Notes: a model not told the origin generated them from the letters alone. Counted from the first letter of the stretch, positions 30,546 to 43,350 are shown. The stretch is 64,000 bases of DNA from Beta vulgaris subsp. vulgaris (GCF_026745355.1 NC_079209.1:5647507-5711506); one strand, 5' to 3'. Program-made: numbers and translations.

Positions 30546-33199
30546 AAAACAAACTGATGCGATTTTCTTTCTAGAAAGAAATTTTTTTAGCTCAAATATG
30601 GAGCTTGGCTTCTTCATTTGAGTTGTTTACTACTTGTACATAGAACAACTAGCTCCTTCTGGCAGATCGCCCTTTTGATTTGAGAGAATGAAGCTAGTAC
30701 TTTAAGAAAGATTTCTATGGTTAACTGGTACGATACCTGAGTTCGTAGAAATGAATCATGTAAGTGGAAATCAGATTGAAATCACCAGTTATATAAAGAT
30801 TGATTATGTAAGTGATAAGTCACAAACAGGTTAAACTCTAAGGTTTCGGATATGATCAATATCTTGTTTAACCAGTTACGATTATTGACAGTTTTACATG
30901 CTTCATCTTTCAACGGAAATTATACTACCCTGGACAGGTATAGCAGAACCACTTAACTTCTAAACAGCTTTAAGCTTTCAAGACTTATAAGTATTTACTC
31001 AAACCACATTATCTCAAAACACAGATGGAATCTTTACTATATGAATGTACTTCGTATATCTATGGTAAGGCAATCCTATCTTTGAACATATATTTCTCTG
31101 TAAAAATCTATCGCCATTGGCCCATTTATTGCCAATTTACAGGTACGTCATCGAATGGTAATGGAAATTTATGAAGAAAAAATACGGGAGCTAGACAGGT
31201 GGTGTGTACTTTGAAATATAACTTTCCTTACAAAAATATATGAGCTTATTATCATTACCGTCGTATACTCATATCTATCAAATAAGTATTTGTTGCAGTT
31301 GAACAATAAATATTTTGATATTTCATGAAAAAATTAATCAAGTTTATGAGTTTAAATTTGCTCTTATTAATTTAAGAAAATCAATCAGATATAATCTTTT
31401 ATATACAAGTGTTTGCAAGAAACAATTTTTTGTTTTTAAATCTGGCAAAAGAAGACCTTATAGTATTTTTTTTTCGAGGAATAACTTTGACCAATTTTCG
31501 ATGTTGATCAAGTATTTTCCGACATTGACTAATTGAAACCAAACCTTTGCAGGCAGATGGCCCGCGCTTCTTATGTTTGAATCCCATTTCCCTTCATTGA
31601 CCAAGTATTTTTCGGTGTTGACTGACTTGACTCCATCATCATATGTTAGGATGATGGAGAAAAATGAGGTTGAAACATAGAAGATTTAGGTCATGTGTCG
31701 TGCGTATATTTGGTTTTAATGAGTTAATACTGAAAAATACTTGGTAAACGCTAGGAACTGGGTCAAAGACTTAAGATTGTTCCTCGCAACAAAAAAAAAT
31801 TAAGAATTTAAAGTCTTTTTTATCCTTTTTCTAAAAAGGTTATTGCCAGTAAAAAATTGTATTGAAAAGGTATTTATAACAGATTTTCCATTGACTCCCA
31901 CAGTCCCACTAAGAAATTTAATGCAATAAGTTGTGATATGAAAATTTGGATGCATCCGAGCATCCCTATATAAGAAGAGTTTCCTTTATGCAGATATGAA
32001 ATGTCGGAGTGGCTAGTTTGTCACCTAACATAATCTTATATGAGGATGGGGACTGGATTTACAAATGAAATACATGGACTAGAGTATTCTTCTCAATGGC
32101 AATTAATACTCATGTTTCTTTGTCTTACTATACTACACTTTTTAATTATGTGACCTAACTTCTTACATCAAGGTGTATCAATTAACTTTTCAATTATTGA
32201 AAATGATCGCAATCCATATATACCATTTTTACAACCTAACCATCTCGAACTTGGCCTCGATCCTGATATAGCCCGAAAGGTGAACCAGATGCAAATAACA
32301 AACACGTCAAGGCTTATGGTAATTCATCATTTTTTAAATAATAATAACAATAATAATAATAAAAAGGGGCACTTAAATCACTATTTACTCGGTTGATCAA
32401 CAATTATTTTGGTAAAGCATTTGTTTGCTATTAGCATGTTGTCAAATTACTTCCCCTATAAAATGTATCAATCATTCAATTGTCAGTTGCTTTTTGTAAA
32501 AAGATTAACCAACCTCAATTAGAATTTAATATAGACTCCAACGATTAATAGATTTAATAATACCTTTCTTTAAAATTGTTAAAGATGATTGATTGGATTA
32601 CATAACTAGCTTTTACTTAATACACAATTACACTATCTTTTCGGGTGTTTTTTTTAGAGGGATAGGAAAATAAAAATTGGAATAATAGAGGAGAGATAGA
32701 AGAAACAACAAGTCTGCTACACGTCTGGTCGCACGAATCACGATTAACAATCATGTGGGCGCGTACGTGAAAGACAAAATAACTATATTAAGATAAGTAA
32801 CTCATTAAAATGATATAATAATTATCCTATAATTGTAGATATTCCTTATATAAAACTTAGGGTAGAAGAAATGTAATGTTTGTTTAAGGAAAAGGTGGAA
32901 GTGATTATAAAAATAGTTTTAAAAACCACTCTTAGTTAAACCCTTCAAAGTGACAACACAAGGAGGGAAAATAATAGAAAGGAAAAATAAGATTTACCTA
33001 ACTAAAAAAAAGAAAAGAGACGAGAAAGTTGGAGTTGGTAAATAGTCAAAGGATGAAATTGTACCCTTAATAAAAAAAAAACAATTTACGCTCTTATTTG
33101 GTTTTTTTATATCTTACAGATATTTTGGACCGATATAAAACAAGGAAAACTATCCTCTATATTCCATAAAACACAATTACTATGGTATAAAATCAAAAT
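30546..33199. other. 3' flank and intergenic DNA
   Basis: The 3' UTR of the membrane-protein gene must start here; an aataaa is seen only at 31304, rather far away, so the poly(A) site is uncertain. The rest is AT-rich with a short (aat)n run at 32338-32362. No gene was recognised. Confidence 0.4.
33189..33198 (-). terminator. Pol III terminator of the tRNA-Met gene
   Basis: Two runs of four T on the minus strand start within 2 nt of the mature 3' end, as is usual for RNA polymerase III genes. Confidence 0.75.
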
Positions 33200-33285
33200 T
33201 GGGGTGAGAGAGGCTCGAACTCTCGACCTCAGGATCACTCAACAAGCTATGAGACCTACGCGCTAGCCAACTGCGCCACCACCCC
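33200..33285 (-). tRNA. Elongator tRNA-Met (CAT), with 12-nt intron
   Basis: On the minus strand the 86-nt gene opens GGGGTGGTGGCGCAG. The acceptor stem GGGGTGG pairs with TCACCCC plus discriminator A. The D arm is GCGC/GCGC and the T arm GAGAG-TTCGAGC-CTCTC. The anticodon CAT is at 33251-33249. A 12-nt intron (33247-33236) sits one base after the anticodon, the standard place for plant elongator tRNA-Met; the spliced tRNA is 74 nt before CCA addition. T4 runs just downstream (33195-33198 and 33189-33192, minus strand) would end pol III transcription. It looks functional. Confidence 0.97.
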
Positions 33286-33450
33286 GACATGTTAGAAACA
33301 TGATTTAGTACTATTAGAAGATAAAGACAAGATGCTTTATATAAATAGCATCTGGATTGACTGGATATTATTACATATATACGATAGCGTGATAGTGTAT
33401 AATGCATGTATGTTCATTTGGCTAAGGCACTTGTCCCGGTGTTGTAAATA

Positions 33451-34730
33451 TTTTTTTTTTACAATGAGAAATCATACATTAATGAAAAGAGTAAGTACAG
33501 ACTAATGCTAATACAATCAAACTAAATTTACAAGAGCTTTATGAGCTCGTACATTCCATCTAAAACAAAAATAAGTAAAAACGATAAAAAGTTGCTTAGA
33601 CGGGGGACTGGTCAGTACTTGACTGCTTGTGATGGACTGATGGTGGATTCAACTGCGGAAGGCTGATGGAAGTGGTAGAAGAAGCAAGCGGATGATGTTC
33701 ACGATCCAGACAACGAATAGCCAACGGCGAGCATCACGTCTCGCCGCATGAGCAATCCTAACAATCTACTATCGCGTGGGATTCTGGGCACATGATATTT
33801 TGGCTAGTCACATTCTGTTGTGACTCATTACTCTCGCTCGATGAGTGGGCGTGCTGAGAAGCCTTATATACAACTGGAGTGCCGCCATCAGATTTGAATT
33901 TGTCAAGGCAAGGACCATTAAAATCAATGCCAGGCTAGAAAGAGAGCCAAACAAGTTGTGCTCTAGAACACACCTTCGGTTTGCAAAATCAAACAACATA
34001 CGTCCCAACCATGAAAAACTTTTATCGCCCCGTCCATGCTCACAAACTTCTTGAGTCACCTTTTCCCTCAGCACATATTCAAAAAAAAAACTACATATTC
34101 TACTATTACAACCTTGAACCACCAATTATGATCCAATTGACAAACACTTGTCCATGGCCACAACCAATCACGGAGAACATCTTTAGCAACTCAAAAAAAA
34201 CGCACTTATATTATTCGGAGATTTAACACGTATTTTTAAAAAAAACCAAACATACTAATATCAAACATGACTAGTTGGAGAGCCCAACAACCAGGGGGAG
34301 GGGAAGCCCGACACCAACAGGGGGAGGGAAAAGGGGAGCCCGACACAAAAACATGGGAGGGGGAGGGAAGGGGGATCCTGACACAAACATGGGAAGGGGA
34401 GGGAACATGTGGACTGGCACACGAGAAAGCGGTGAACACCGAGAAAGGGAAAGTGACAAACACCGAAGAAGGGGAAAGGAGACCGACGCGACAACAGGGG
34501 ATGGGAAGGAATACGACGCAATCACCAGAGGAAGGAAGGGGGGAAAACCGACCAGCAGACGTGAAGTAGCGAACACGACACAACTAAACAGGACCAGATG
34601 TAGGCTCGCTTTCGACCCCGCGGCCACCAATGAGCCTGCGGGGCGACGGGATGAGTTAGGGTTTGGTTGGGGGCAGAGAGAGTTTCAGAAGAAATATTAT
34701 AAATCCTTCAAAACTACAGTATCCCTATAT
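33451..34730 (-). mobile_element. Probable poly(A)-ended retrosequence
   Basis: A run of ten T at 33451-33460 opens minus-strand sequence that ends in gaaatcatacattaatgaaaag-like words, similar to the 3' end of LINE C (gaagtgcattaatc). The other end, near 34600-34730, is GC-richer and resembles a LINE or transcript leader on the minus strand (aaaccctaac, ctctctctgcccc). The word gttgtaata, just after 34730, resembles gttgtaaata before the poly-T, a possible imperfect duplication. No RT or endonuclease is encoded. A degenerate G-rich repeat is inside (34283-34410). Confidence 0.35.
34283..34410. repeat. Degenerate G-rich tandem repeat
   Basis: About three units of roughly 43 bp contain agcccgacacaaacatggg and gggagggg words. 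The open frames over it on both strands are repeat artefacts. Confidence 0.6.
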
Positions 34731-34787
34731 CCTAGCGTTGTAATAGGACAAATAAAAATAATTCAGTTCATAGAGAAGGGAAGATTA

Positions 34788-35056
34788 TCTATCTATACAA
34801 ATATATTAAAAGGCGTGCATAAACAAGAAACTGTGCCACGTGGCGCTCTCCCTAGGGAGTTTTAGTTCACGTAATCCATGTCAATAAAAAAAATTTAGAA
34901 ATTGCGTAGTATAGGGTTTGATCCCGAGACCTCAAGTACATATACTAAAGTCTTAACCACTAGGCCAAGTTGTATTTAGTGTTACTATCATAAAGTGTTA
35001 TATTAATAAATGAAGTTTTTTCTTACCCGGGGCATAGCCCGAGCCTAATAACTAGT
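34788..35056 (+). mobile_element. Short non-autonomous Helitron 1
   Basis: It starts TCTATCTATACAAATATATT after an A and ends ACTAGT before a T, as expected for insertion between A and T without duplication. A hairpin CGGG-gcatag-CCCG lies 11-12 nt before the CTAGT end. The length is 269 bp. The minus strand carries a tRNA-like box A (tggcctagtggttaagac, plus 34950-34967) and box B (gggatcaaacc, plus 34915-34925). No Rep/helicase is encoded. Confidence 0.75.
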
Positions 35057-35057
35057 T

Positions 35058-36771
35058 ATAGTTTATAAGTAGCGTCCATCAAAAATAAGTGCCATAAAAT
35101 AAATTCAGTAACATTCCCTCGGTTTGTTAATAAGCTTTACATTCATGTTTTCTATAGTCTCCAAGACACATCTTTGATCACCCATAGCTTTAAATATGAA
35201 TTGTTAAAAATATAGAAATTTGACATTTTAGTGTGTATGCATTGAGACAAATCCAATAAGATTACACATGACTATATTTCTTATCATATATTGATGAGAA
35301 TCTATAGCCAATGCAAAGGTTACAAAGTTTGCCTTTAGATATAAGAAATGGAAAGCCTTACAAGAAACACACATTCTTGGAAAAGGCGGTATCACGTTAG
35401 TCTTAACGTGAGACCTTCCCAAATACAAGAGATATTTGTTTTTCAAAAACGAACCGCGTCGCACAAATTCTCACGATAATATTTTTGGTGAATTAGTTAA
35501 TAATTTTGGCGAATTAGTTAAGCATTTTAGGATAGTTTAGAGTTGTAGCTATATGTAGACTTACAGTATTTTTTTAGTTAACATATCCAATACATTAGTT
35601 GGTGTTGTTCTATAATTAGTTCAGATCTATTGAGTATTATTTAGTTTTCAATATAAATGGAAAAAAAAAATATAAATCTAAAATGTCAAATACAAAAGAC
35701 GACCTGAAAATAGAACTTAAAACAACCTAACATTTGGAGTAATTGTATCAATTTCAGTTTGGTTCTTGAATTTTTTTTGCAAATCTAGTCCACCTTTTGC
35801 ACATGTACGTATGTACGTACTGTTGTGATTGAACAAATAAGATGCCTTATAATCTGTTTTTTATGATATAACTAATATATTTCATTGCTTAAATAATATA
35901 TTTCACCACTTAACTAATATACTTCAGCACTTAACTAAGTCGTTTAGAGGCAATTTAAGGCTAGCATAACTAAGAGGTAAAAGCGCTTAACTAATTCCGG
36001 TGTTGTTTGATGCACGCACGTGATGTAAGTTTAAAATCGACTGGTCTCATGTTAATACTAACGTGAAACCGTCTCTTCAAGAACAGACTCAATAAGAAAA
36101 TAAAGGAGTGATAAAGATAAGACATGGCTTGAAGTGGATTAGTTTTATTTTTCACGCATCAAGGCTTTGTTCCTTTCACTTAAACAAATAGCTCACCTCA
36201 ACTTATACTATGATCTTAATGGAGTTTATCAATTTGTTAGAATTAATTTAACCTAATCAAACATGAAACATATATGAAACTTATGCGTAACATTTAGTGG
36301 CTATATTAAACAATTTTATGGACTAGAACTTGTTTTTATTTTGTTTTCTTATTAACTTTTCCCCTTTCTTTTAAGTTGTGAATAATATAAGTATAGATTC
36401 AGCAAAATATAATAAGAGAAGCCACCAAAATGGTTGGTGAATATAGGGTCCAGTATGCATACAAGATAGTATTGCTGTTAAATATTATTAGCTTGATTAG
36501 AAAAATAGGCTTCAACTAGTAGTTGTGGAGTAATGTGCACTAAACTGGAGATAAGAGGAAAGAGTTTGATAGGGTTAAGGGATTAATGAGAAAGGAAAAT
36601 AGGATGGTCTCGTCACATGAGGAAGGGACGGAACAAAGTCAGTGTCGGAAAATTGACTTTTTGGCCGTAAAATATTGAGGTGGTCTAAAGTAACAAAAGA
36701 AGAACTATAAATTTATAATAGGTCTTTTTCAACAAATTTTTTTAATAGGTCTTTCCCAACAAAAAGTTATA
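35058..36771. other. AT-rich intergenic DNA
   Basis: No gene or complete element was recognised. Open frames such as 35228-35464 on the minus strand have no recognisable features. Confidence 0.4.
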
Positions 36772-36773
36772 TA

Positions 36774-37018
36774 CTACCTCTGTTTTTATTTAGTTGCAAC
36801 AATTTCTACTTTTAGGTGTTTTTTATTAGTTGCAACATTTCCCTTTTTAGGAAAGCTTTTTGGGATAATTTGACTATATTACCCTTACTTCACCTACTCT
36901 CCCCATTTTAATTACAGTACTAGTAGCAGGGGCAAGTGGGTCAATTATACTCTATTTTCTCATTTCATAAAGTTTGTGCAAAAAGGTGAATGTTGCAACT
37001 AAATAAAAACAGAGGTAG
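36774..37018. mobile_element. Stowaway-like MITE
   Basis: The inverted ends ctacctctgtttttatttag and ctaaataaaaacagaggtag enclose 245 bp and are flanked by TA on both sides. Confidence 0.88.
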
Positions 37019-37028
37019 TACTTATTAA

Positions 37029-37382
37029 GGAAAAATTGACAATAGAGGTCTGAACTTTGGGTGATAATTTTTAAAAGGTCTGAACTATTGATTAACCTGT
37101 GTAGGTCCCAACTTTATGGGGTCTTAACTTTTAGCGGGCCTCGACGACTTAAAACTGAAGATTTTTTTAAAAATCTCACCTAGTTCCTACATCCCTCCCT
37201 CAATTAACCCTTCTGATGTGACTCAAGTTTTACAGGTGATGACCTACTAAGCCAGTTTTAAGTCACTAAAGCCCGCTAAAAGTTAAGACCCCCCTAAAGT
37301 TGGGACCTACACAGGTTAATCAATAGTTCAGACCTTTTAAAAATTATCACTCAAAGTTCAGACCTCTATTGTCAATTTTTCC
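37029..37382. mobile_element. Tourist/PIF-Harbinger-like MITE with very long arms
   Basis: The first and last approximately 125 bp are near-perfect inverted copies (ggaaaaattgacaatagagg at the left, its complement at the right), so the element folds into one long hairpin. A TAA triplet on each side (37026-37028 and 37383-37385) fits the 3-bp target of PIF/Harbinger elements. Confidence 0.85.
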
Positions 37383-37469
37383 TAAACAAAAATATGTGCT
37401 TTAAAAGGTAGATTAAGACGTTATGTTTTTTCTTTTAAATTATAGGATGATATTACATCTTGAATTGTA

Positions 37470-37703
37470 CTTCCTGCGTTCCATAATATAGTGTTTGTTT
37501 CTTTTTACATGGTCTCCAAATAAACACTTGATCTTCAATATCTTCAATTTCTTATTAATAAAAAATATAAAAATTTAGTATTATGAAACTATACATTGAA
37601 GCGAATCTAACAAGATCCCACATGAATATGTTTTCTAATATATACAAATGAGAATATTTAGTCAAAAATTTAAATTTAACTTGAAGAGATGGGATGGACG
37701 GAG
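37470..37703. mobile_element. Decayed Stowaway MITE
   Basis: The ends cttcctgcgttccataatat and ggatggacggag are degenerate versions of the Stowaway termini, flanked by TA. The length is 234 bp. Confidence 0.65.
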
Positions 37704-37960
37704 TAGCTTGAAATTATATCAGAGAGGAGCATTTTTTTGTTGAAAAGCGAGAATTACATAAAATCTAATATAATGTTATAATAGTAGTTATTGCAATCCA
37801 AGATCATTAGGAGGGAATAGTGAAATTCGTGACTACATTCATGCTATCAGTTAGTCATCTTGCTTCCTTTGCAAGCTTGTCAGTTGGTTCTTCTCCTATG
37901 GGAGGTGAATAATTCCAAGTGTGGAATGCCTTGCATAGCTCCCTGCACAAAACAACAATA

Positions 37961-38555
37961 TCTCTATTATATAAGGGAAGGGGGAGTAATGGTGTCCTCT
38001 TTTGAAATGCCTATTTTGCCCCCCTTCCCATTCTAAATTACAATTTCACTTACAAATCAAATGGGGCTTCAAACAAAAATACCAAAAATATAATTATAAC
38101 AATCACTCACAAGTCAACTAAAATCATAAAATTGCATAATTTACGTTATGCAAATCACTAAAATGAGAAAACTTTATAAAAACTTAAAAATTCACTTACA
38201 AACTACAACCTATGAAAAAATTGACTTGAAATCAAAGTGTCCACTTTCTTTACAATTTATGGAGTACTGTACTTAATTCAAAAATCAACTAAAAAATTAT
38301 AATATTAGAAATCATACACAAATTTAATAAAATTTCTATTTTGTTCTTAGAATTTAACTTTGAAAAGTAAAACAAAAAACAAAAAGAATGGTGAGAGACT
38401 TAAGTGACAGAAACTAAACCAATCAAATTTTGCAACTAATAAAAACAATTATTCTTTGTATGTCTAATGTTCAAATTTTGACTCTTATGTCGAAGAAAAT
38501 TGAGTTTCTGTTTCGAAAAAAATTCAAACACGCATCGCGTGCAAAAAATTCTAGT
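37961..38555 (+). mobile_element. Non-autonomous Helitron 2
   Basis: It starts TCTCTATTATATAAGGG after an A and ends TTCTAGT before a T. A perfect hairpin CACGC-atc-GCGTG ends 10 nt before CTAGT. The length is 595 bp and nothing is encoded. This is a textbook set of Helitron ends. Confidence 0.88.
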
Positions 38556-39171
38556 TTGTACTATTGGAGAGGAGTGAGGGAGCTATGTCCTTGAATTTTC
38601 CATTTATGTAGTCTAAGACCGAAGACTTAATTATTGTGATTTGTGACACCACGTCCAATCATATCTGGGCTTAATGTTACGGAAGTAGCCCACATAATTG
38701 GGCTTTTCATATATTGAGTTAAAATTGTCATTGGTAGCTTCTTAGCCTTTTTATATAAAGAAAATCTAACTTAAATTAGGATTTAGATGTACTAGTTGTT
38801 GTGGCCTTGTGGGTACAAAACTAGATGTCAGCAAACCAGCCCGGGAATCAAGCCTGACATGGCCCACATTTAAAATGTGAGAATATCAACAAAAGAACAC
38901 GAAAGCTCGCCAGAGGATATCTTTTTGGTTCATAAATGACAACAAAGTATGGCAAAATCATATCCTGACATGCTCAGCCTCAGCCAAAACCAAAATGAAA
39001 AACAAAAAAAAAAGAACCTATATTATATTGGATTGTTGCATGCACATGAGAAACGTATCGGGTAACGATGACAAACTACTCGATCTCGACTCAATCAAAA
39101 CTTGGTCAAAGCTCCACTCGGGATGTGAGTGAGTATCATTAAAAAGCAAAATCCCTTAATCTAACAAATTA
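38556..39171. other. Target region left of LINE C
   Basis: No gene was seen. The part at 39050-39130 (ctcgatctcgactc, ccactcgggatg) matches in style the part right of LINE C at 48325-48480 (ctcgactcgag), so LINE C seems to have landed inside an older ctcgactcgag-rich repeat, probably a hAT MITE. Confidence 0.45.
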
Positions 39172-39316
39172 TCTACCTTAGTAGTGCTTTTTTTTTTTTT
39201 TTTTTTTGAGGGGAAAGAGAAGTGCATTAATCAATGGGACAAGGTGTCCATAAGTACATAAGGTGTAACAATATTAGGACAGTGACGCTCCCAACATTGC
39301 TCAACACCAAAAGGCA

Positions 39317-39691
39317 CTACTCTAGCAAGGTTATGGGCAATAGTATTCTCATCCCTTTTAACATGAGAAAAGAAACAGAAGAAAAACCATTACACAGAGA
39401 AAGAATGTCCCCAAGTATTGCATCCAAATCAGAGAAAAAGATTGCTGCTTTTGTTAATCCTTTCGTGGCTACTAGGGAGTCAGACTCGAAGATCACATCA
39501 CCATACCCATGAGCTTTGGCTAAGCGGGTTGCCATATAAATGGCCTTACATTCAGCTACCTCGGGAGGCCAGTAGGCGCGCACACGTCTAGATGCAGCAA
39601 AGCACACCTTACCTTCCGAGTCACGGGCTACCACTCCAAGTCCCACCCAACCTTCATCCGCCAGACTTGCATCCGTGTTCAAGCACGCCAC
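39317..39691 (-). pseudogene. LINE C RNase H domain
   Basis: It encodes NTDASLADEGWVGLGVVARD, AECKAIYMATRLA and FESDSLVATKGL, giving the D, E and D of the RNase H active site. The C-terminal end is degenerate. Directly upstream, within 30 nt, the sequence jumps from the YSVKTAYMLGKGG region before zf-RVT into this domain, so about 200 codons have been deleted. Confidence 0.75.
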
Positions 39692-39719
39692 AGAAAATGG
39701 CGTACCTTAGGCGACACAT

Positions 39720-41085
39720 TTAAGCTCCATAAAATATTCCACACTCTATGAAAATCATCCAGGTTCCCCCTTTTCCCAACATATAAGCAGTTTTTACCGA
39801 ATAAGTGTCGTCCTTAGAGTACGCCCAAGTTAATTCGTCCTGTAGACATATACTGCTTAAAGGGATAGCCATAATACAATGTTGGTCACGTTCATTGAAA
39901 TGGCTCTCAATAAAATCCACATTCCACTCCTTCCGTTCAAAATCCATCAAATCTCCCACCACTTCTAGTCCCTCCACTCGAGCACTCTTAATGAATCTAC
40001 CTTCTTCATCCCCACCCATGGTGCACTCCATATATCAATTTTTGTACCATCTCCCACCCTCCAAATCAAACCCTCCAATACCAAACTCTTCACGCTCCAA
40101 ATACTTCGCCACGAGTAACTATGTGAATAACCTAACCGTGCTCGACAAACATCACCATGAGGATAGTACTTGGCACTCATTACCCTACTCAAAAGAGAAT
40201 TTTTATAATGCAGTAACCTCCAAACTTGTTTACCCAACAGAGCATCATTAAAGACCGCAAGATCCTTAAATCCCATACCCCCATACACTTGGGTTTGCAC
40301 ATTTTCTCCCAACTTAGCCAATGCATTTTCCGTTCATCCCCACTTCCTCCCCACCAGAATCGAGCCATAGTAGAGTGAATTTCTTGTATAACAGCGACAG
40401 GGAGCTTGTAAACACCCATCAAATATGTAGGCAATGTTTGGATAACAGCCTTGATAAGAACTTCTTTCCCAGCTCGTGACAACAACTTTTCGTTCCAACC
40501 CCTCAACTTCTTCCACATTCTATCTAAGAGTTCCCGGAACAACACTTTCTTTGATCTCCCGCCAATAGATGGAATACCAAGATACTTCTGGTGTCGGTCA
40601 ACTTGCCTCATTTGGAGAAGATTAATCAATTCTTCTTTTTTCTCACAGCTTACACCACTACTAAAGGATACTTCCGACTTTTCGTAATTAATTTTCTGCC
40701 TGGATGCTGCTTCATATTTGTTGAGTATATCAACTATTGTCAAACATTCCTGTCGGGTAGCCCTGGTAAAGAGAAGGCTGTCATCTGCAAAAAGAAGGTG
40801 AGAGATTTCTGGACCATTTCAGCTTGTTTTCGCACCATGAATTTCTTTCGTAGCTACCTTTTGTTGGATCATCTGAGAAAAGGCATCAGCAACCAAGATA
40901 AACAAAAACGGAGATAGAGGATCACCCTGGCGCAATCCTCTAGAGGGAGTTACAGAACCACATACTCTTTCGTTAATAATGAAGGAGTACGAAACAGTAG
41001 CAACACAGCTCATCACCAGATTAACCCATATTCCATCAAAACCCATTGCCAGCAGGAGCTTCCTGAGAAAACCCCACTCTACTCT
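39720..41085 (-). pseudogene. LINE C RT second half and thumb
   Basis: It continues RT downstream of the solo LTR: GLRQGDPLSPFLFIL at 41046-40819, an in-frame TGA, then LLFADDSLLF (the catalytic box) near 40775, then VDILNKYEAASRQKINYEKS, YLGIPSIGGRSKK and the thumb/connection region in several frames (40743-39720). At least three frame changes are present. Confidence 0.78.
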
Positions 41086-41659
41086 ATCGTTGTAACGCCC
41101 CGACCTCTAAACATCATTTTTAAGTTAATTAATCAATTATTGGCAGCGGAACTTAGATGGTCGGTGCGCTACTGCCGTATTTTCCGTTCGAGAAAATACA
41201 AGGCAAACATTCGTTCATATATGACGCTAAACATATTATAATTATTAAAATAAGCATCTTAATCATATTAATATAAATATATAAGCATAGATGATTACGT
41301 AGTTATAGTTAAACTAAGTTCGTGTTCTAGTGATCATAGATTTAGATTACATAACCAATATAGTTTTCATAATGTAAAGTAGTTGGCCATCCTCACTTCT
41401 ACGCCATCCCGTCATCTTCATTAGTACCTAAAACCAAAAGCAACATCGTGAGCCGAAGCTCAGTAACATTCTACCCTAACAACGTAAATTCATTTAAATT
41501 CATTTTATTTGCAAACAGGGAGAAGAGAATATAGTAAAACGTATTTCAAATTCGTAATGAAATAATAGCAAAGTAAACAATTATACATAGCATCGTGATA
41601 CTTCATAAGTTCCCATTATCTTTTCATCTTTTAGCTTGGTAACTGGCGAGTATAGACAT

Positions 41660-41875
41660 GTGATGACCCTCAAGGAGCCCAGCTCCCTTTTTGGGTACAC
41701 CACCATGTGATGATCCTCAAGGAGCCCAGCTCCCTTTTTGGATACATCACCATGCGGTAATCCTCAAGGAGCCCCGCTCCCTTTTTGGATACACCGCTCG
41801 CACCAAAATAGCATGCGGTACCCCTCAAGGAGCCCAGCTCCCTTTTCGGGTGTACGGCGGGTGCGAAGGTACGTG
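41660..41875. repeat. 47-bp tandem repeat in the solo LTR
   Basis: There are four units: three with a 47-bp period and one with 14 extra bases. Each contains ctcaaggagcccagctcc, whose ggagc-cca-gctcc part can form a small hairpin. Confidence 0.9.
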
Positions 41876-42929
41876 CACGACCATAAAGTAGATAAGCGTA
41901 ACATTATACTGCCAGAACCTCTTTCACTTTTATTTATCATGTTTCGTTCGTTTAGCATTCATCGGCATAAGCCGTAGATCTTTCATCAATCATACTTGAG
42001 CATCAATAACTCATAAGATCATCATTTACGAAAATCATTCAAAGGCAATTTAATCCCACAATCCATACAAGAATCACTTGCAAAATCATTAACATAATTA
42101 TAAACATCATTTCATAAACACATTTCGAAGGGGATCGTGGGTGTTAGCAATAGATGTTACCTCGTCGTTCCTGCGTAATAACTTGAGAGCCGGGGGAGGC
42201 TGTAATATCCTTTCCGTTTAATCTAACCATGAAATGACGCAACAAAATGTAAATATTCGATTTCTTTTAACAATTGTCCTTTGGTTATTATTTTTACTTT
42301 TATTATGGAGTATCATTGGTGATGCTACATTATTCATTATTAGGCTTTTATGATTAACTTTTCCTACGTTACTTTGATTAATAGCATTTACTTGTTATAT
42401 AATTACACTATAGGTGCCTTATTCAATTTAATACGTAAATTAGCTTCAACAAGTTTTATAATAATTTAAGTTATCGTAGCCCAACTAATTATAACTACTA
42501 ATATTCATTTATAATTTTCAGATTACAGGAGTAAATGGATAATTACTAAGTGATGTTATTGCTAAGTTTTCTCGTCAATTCGTAATATTATACGTTTATT
42601 ATCATAAATAGTTGTCGTAAATTTATAATTTAATATACTAACTTAAGTAAGTCTAACAATTTCATATTACAAAAAAATAAGGTGAATCATTAGTGATAAT
42701 TAACTCAATTAGTTTAATTCTTTTTATTACTTGATTAGAAAAATTAAATAAACATGTAACCTAACTAATTAGTTCATTAAGCCTAATAAATTGATGAGTA
42801 TTGTAGATTAGTTTTTAGTTGAAATAAAATCAGTTTGTTGGCCCATTAAAGTGAGGGAGTACCATGATGTAATATATTTGGGCTTAATTCATTTAAACAA
42901 GAGAATAAAATGAAAACAAGTTGAAAGAG

Positions 42930-43350
42930 GTATTTTCATACCTCCTGCTCAACTGAGCAGTCACGAAAACAGGGGAGGAAGAGAGGTGGGGCGGTGGACT
43001 GAAGCTCCGGCAGCAACGGCACGGCAGCGTGGCTGGGGCGCGGGATTCCGGCGGTTCTGGCGTGGCTCCGCCGGCGCACGAGGAGAGAGAGCGAAACACG
43101 AGAGAGAGAGATGGGGCGCGAGAGAAAGAAAGAGAAAGAATGTACGGGCGAGAGGAGAGAGAAGAGACGGTGGTTAGGTGTGGTGGTGGCGCACAAGAGG
43201 CGCAGGAATGCGGCGGCGCCGCGGTGGGGCTGCGGTGGCTGACCCGAAACAGAGGAGCAAGTAAAAAAAAACAGAAGCTTTGGGGGAGTTTTGGGTGGCT
43301 TTTTCCGGCGAGGTTTAGTGGGTTTTCGCCGAAGACTCAAGTGGTTTTGA
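42930..43350 (-). other. GC-rich leader region of the solo LTR
   Basis: It lies downstream of the TATA box on the minus strand and is much richer in GC than its surroundings. Open frames exist on both strands but are unsupported; I read it as the transcribed R/U5 part of the LTR. Confidence 0.45.

Noticed and set aside
33808..34125. Minus-strand frame of 105 codons
   Set aside because: It lies inside the poly(A)-ended retrosequence and has no recognisable domain or neighbour support.
34236..34865. Several overlapping frames of about 100-196 codons
   Set aside because: They translate a degenerate G-rich tandem repeat in different frames and show no domain.
41660..41875. Regular repeats as a CRISPR-like array
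   Set aside because: This is plant nuclear DNA; units are contiguous tandem copies without unique spacers, inside an LTR.
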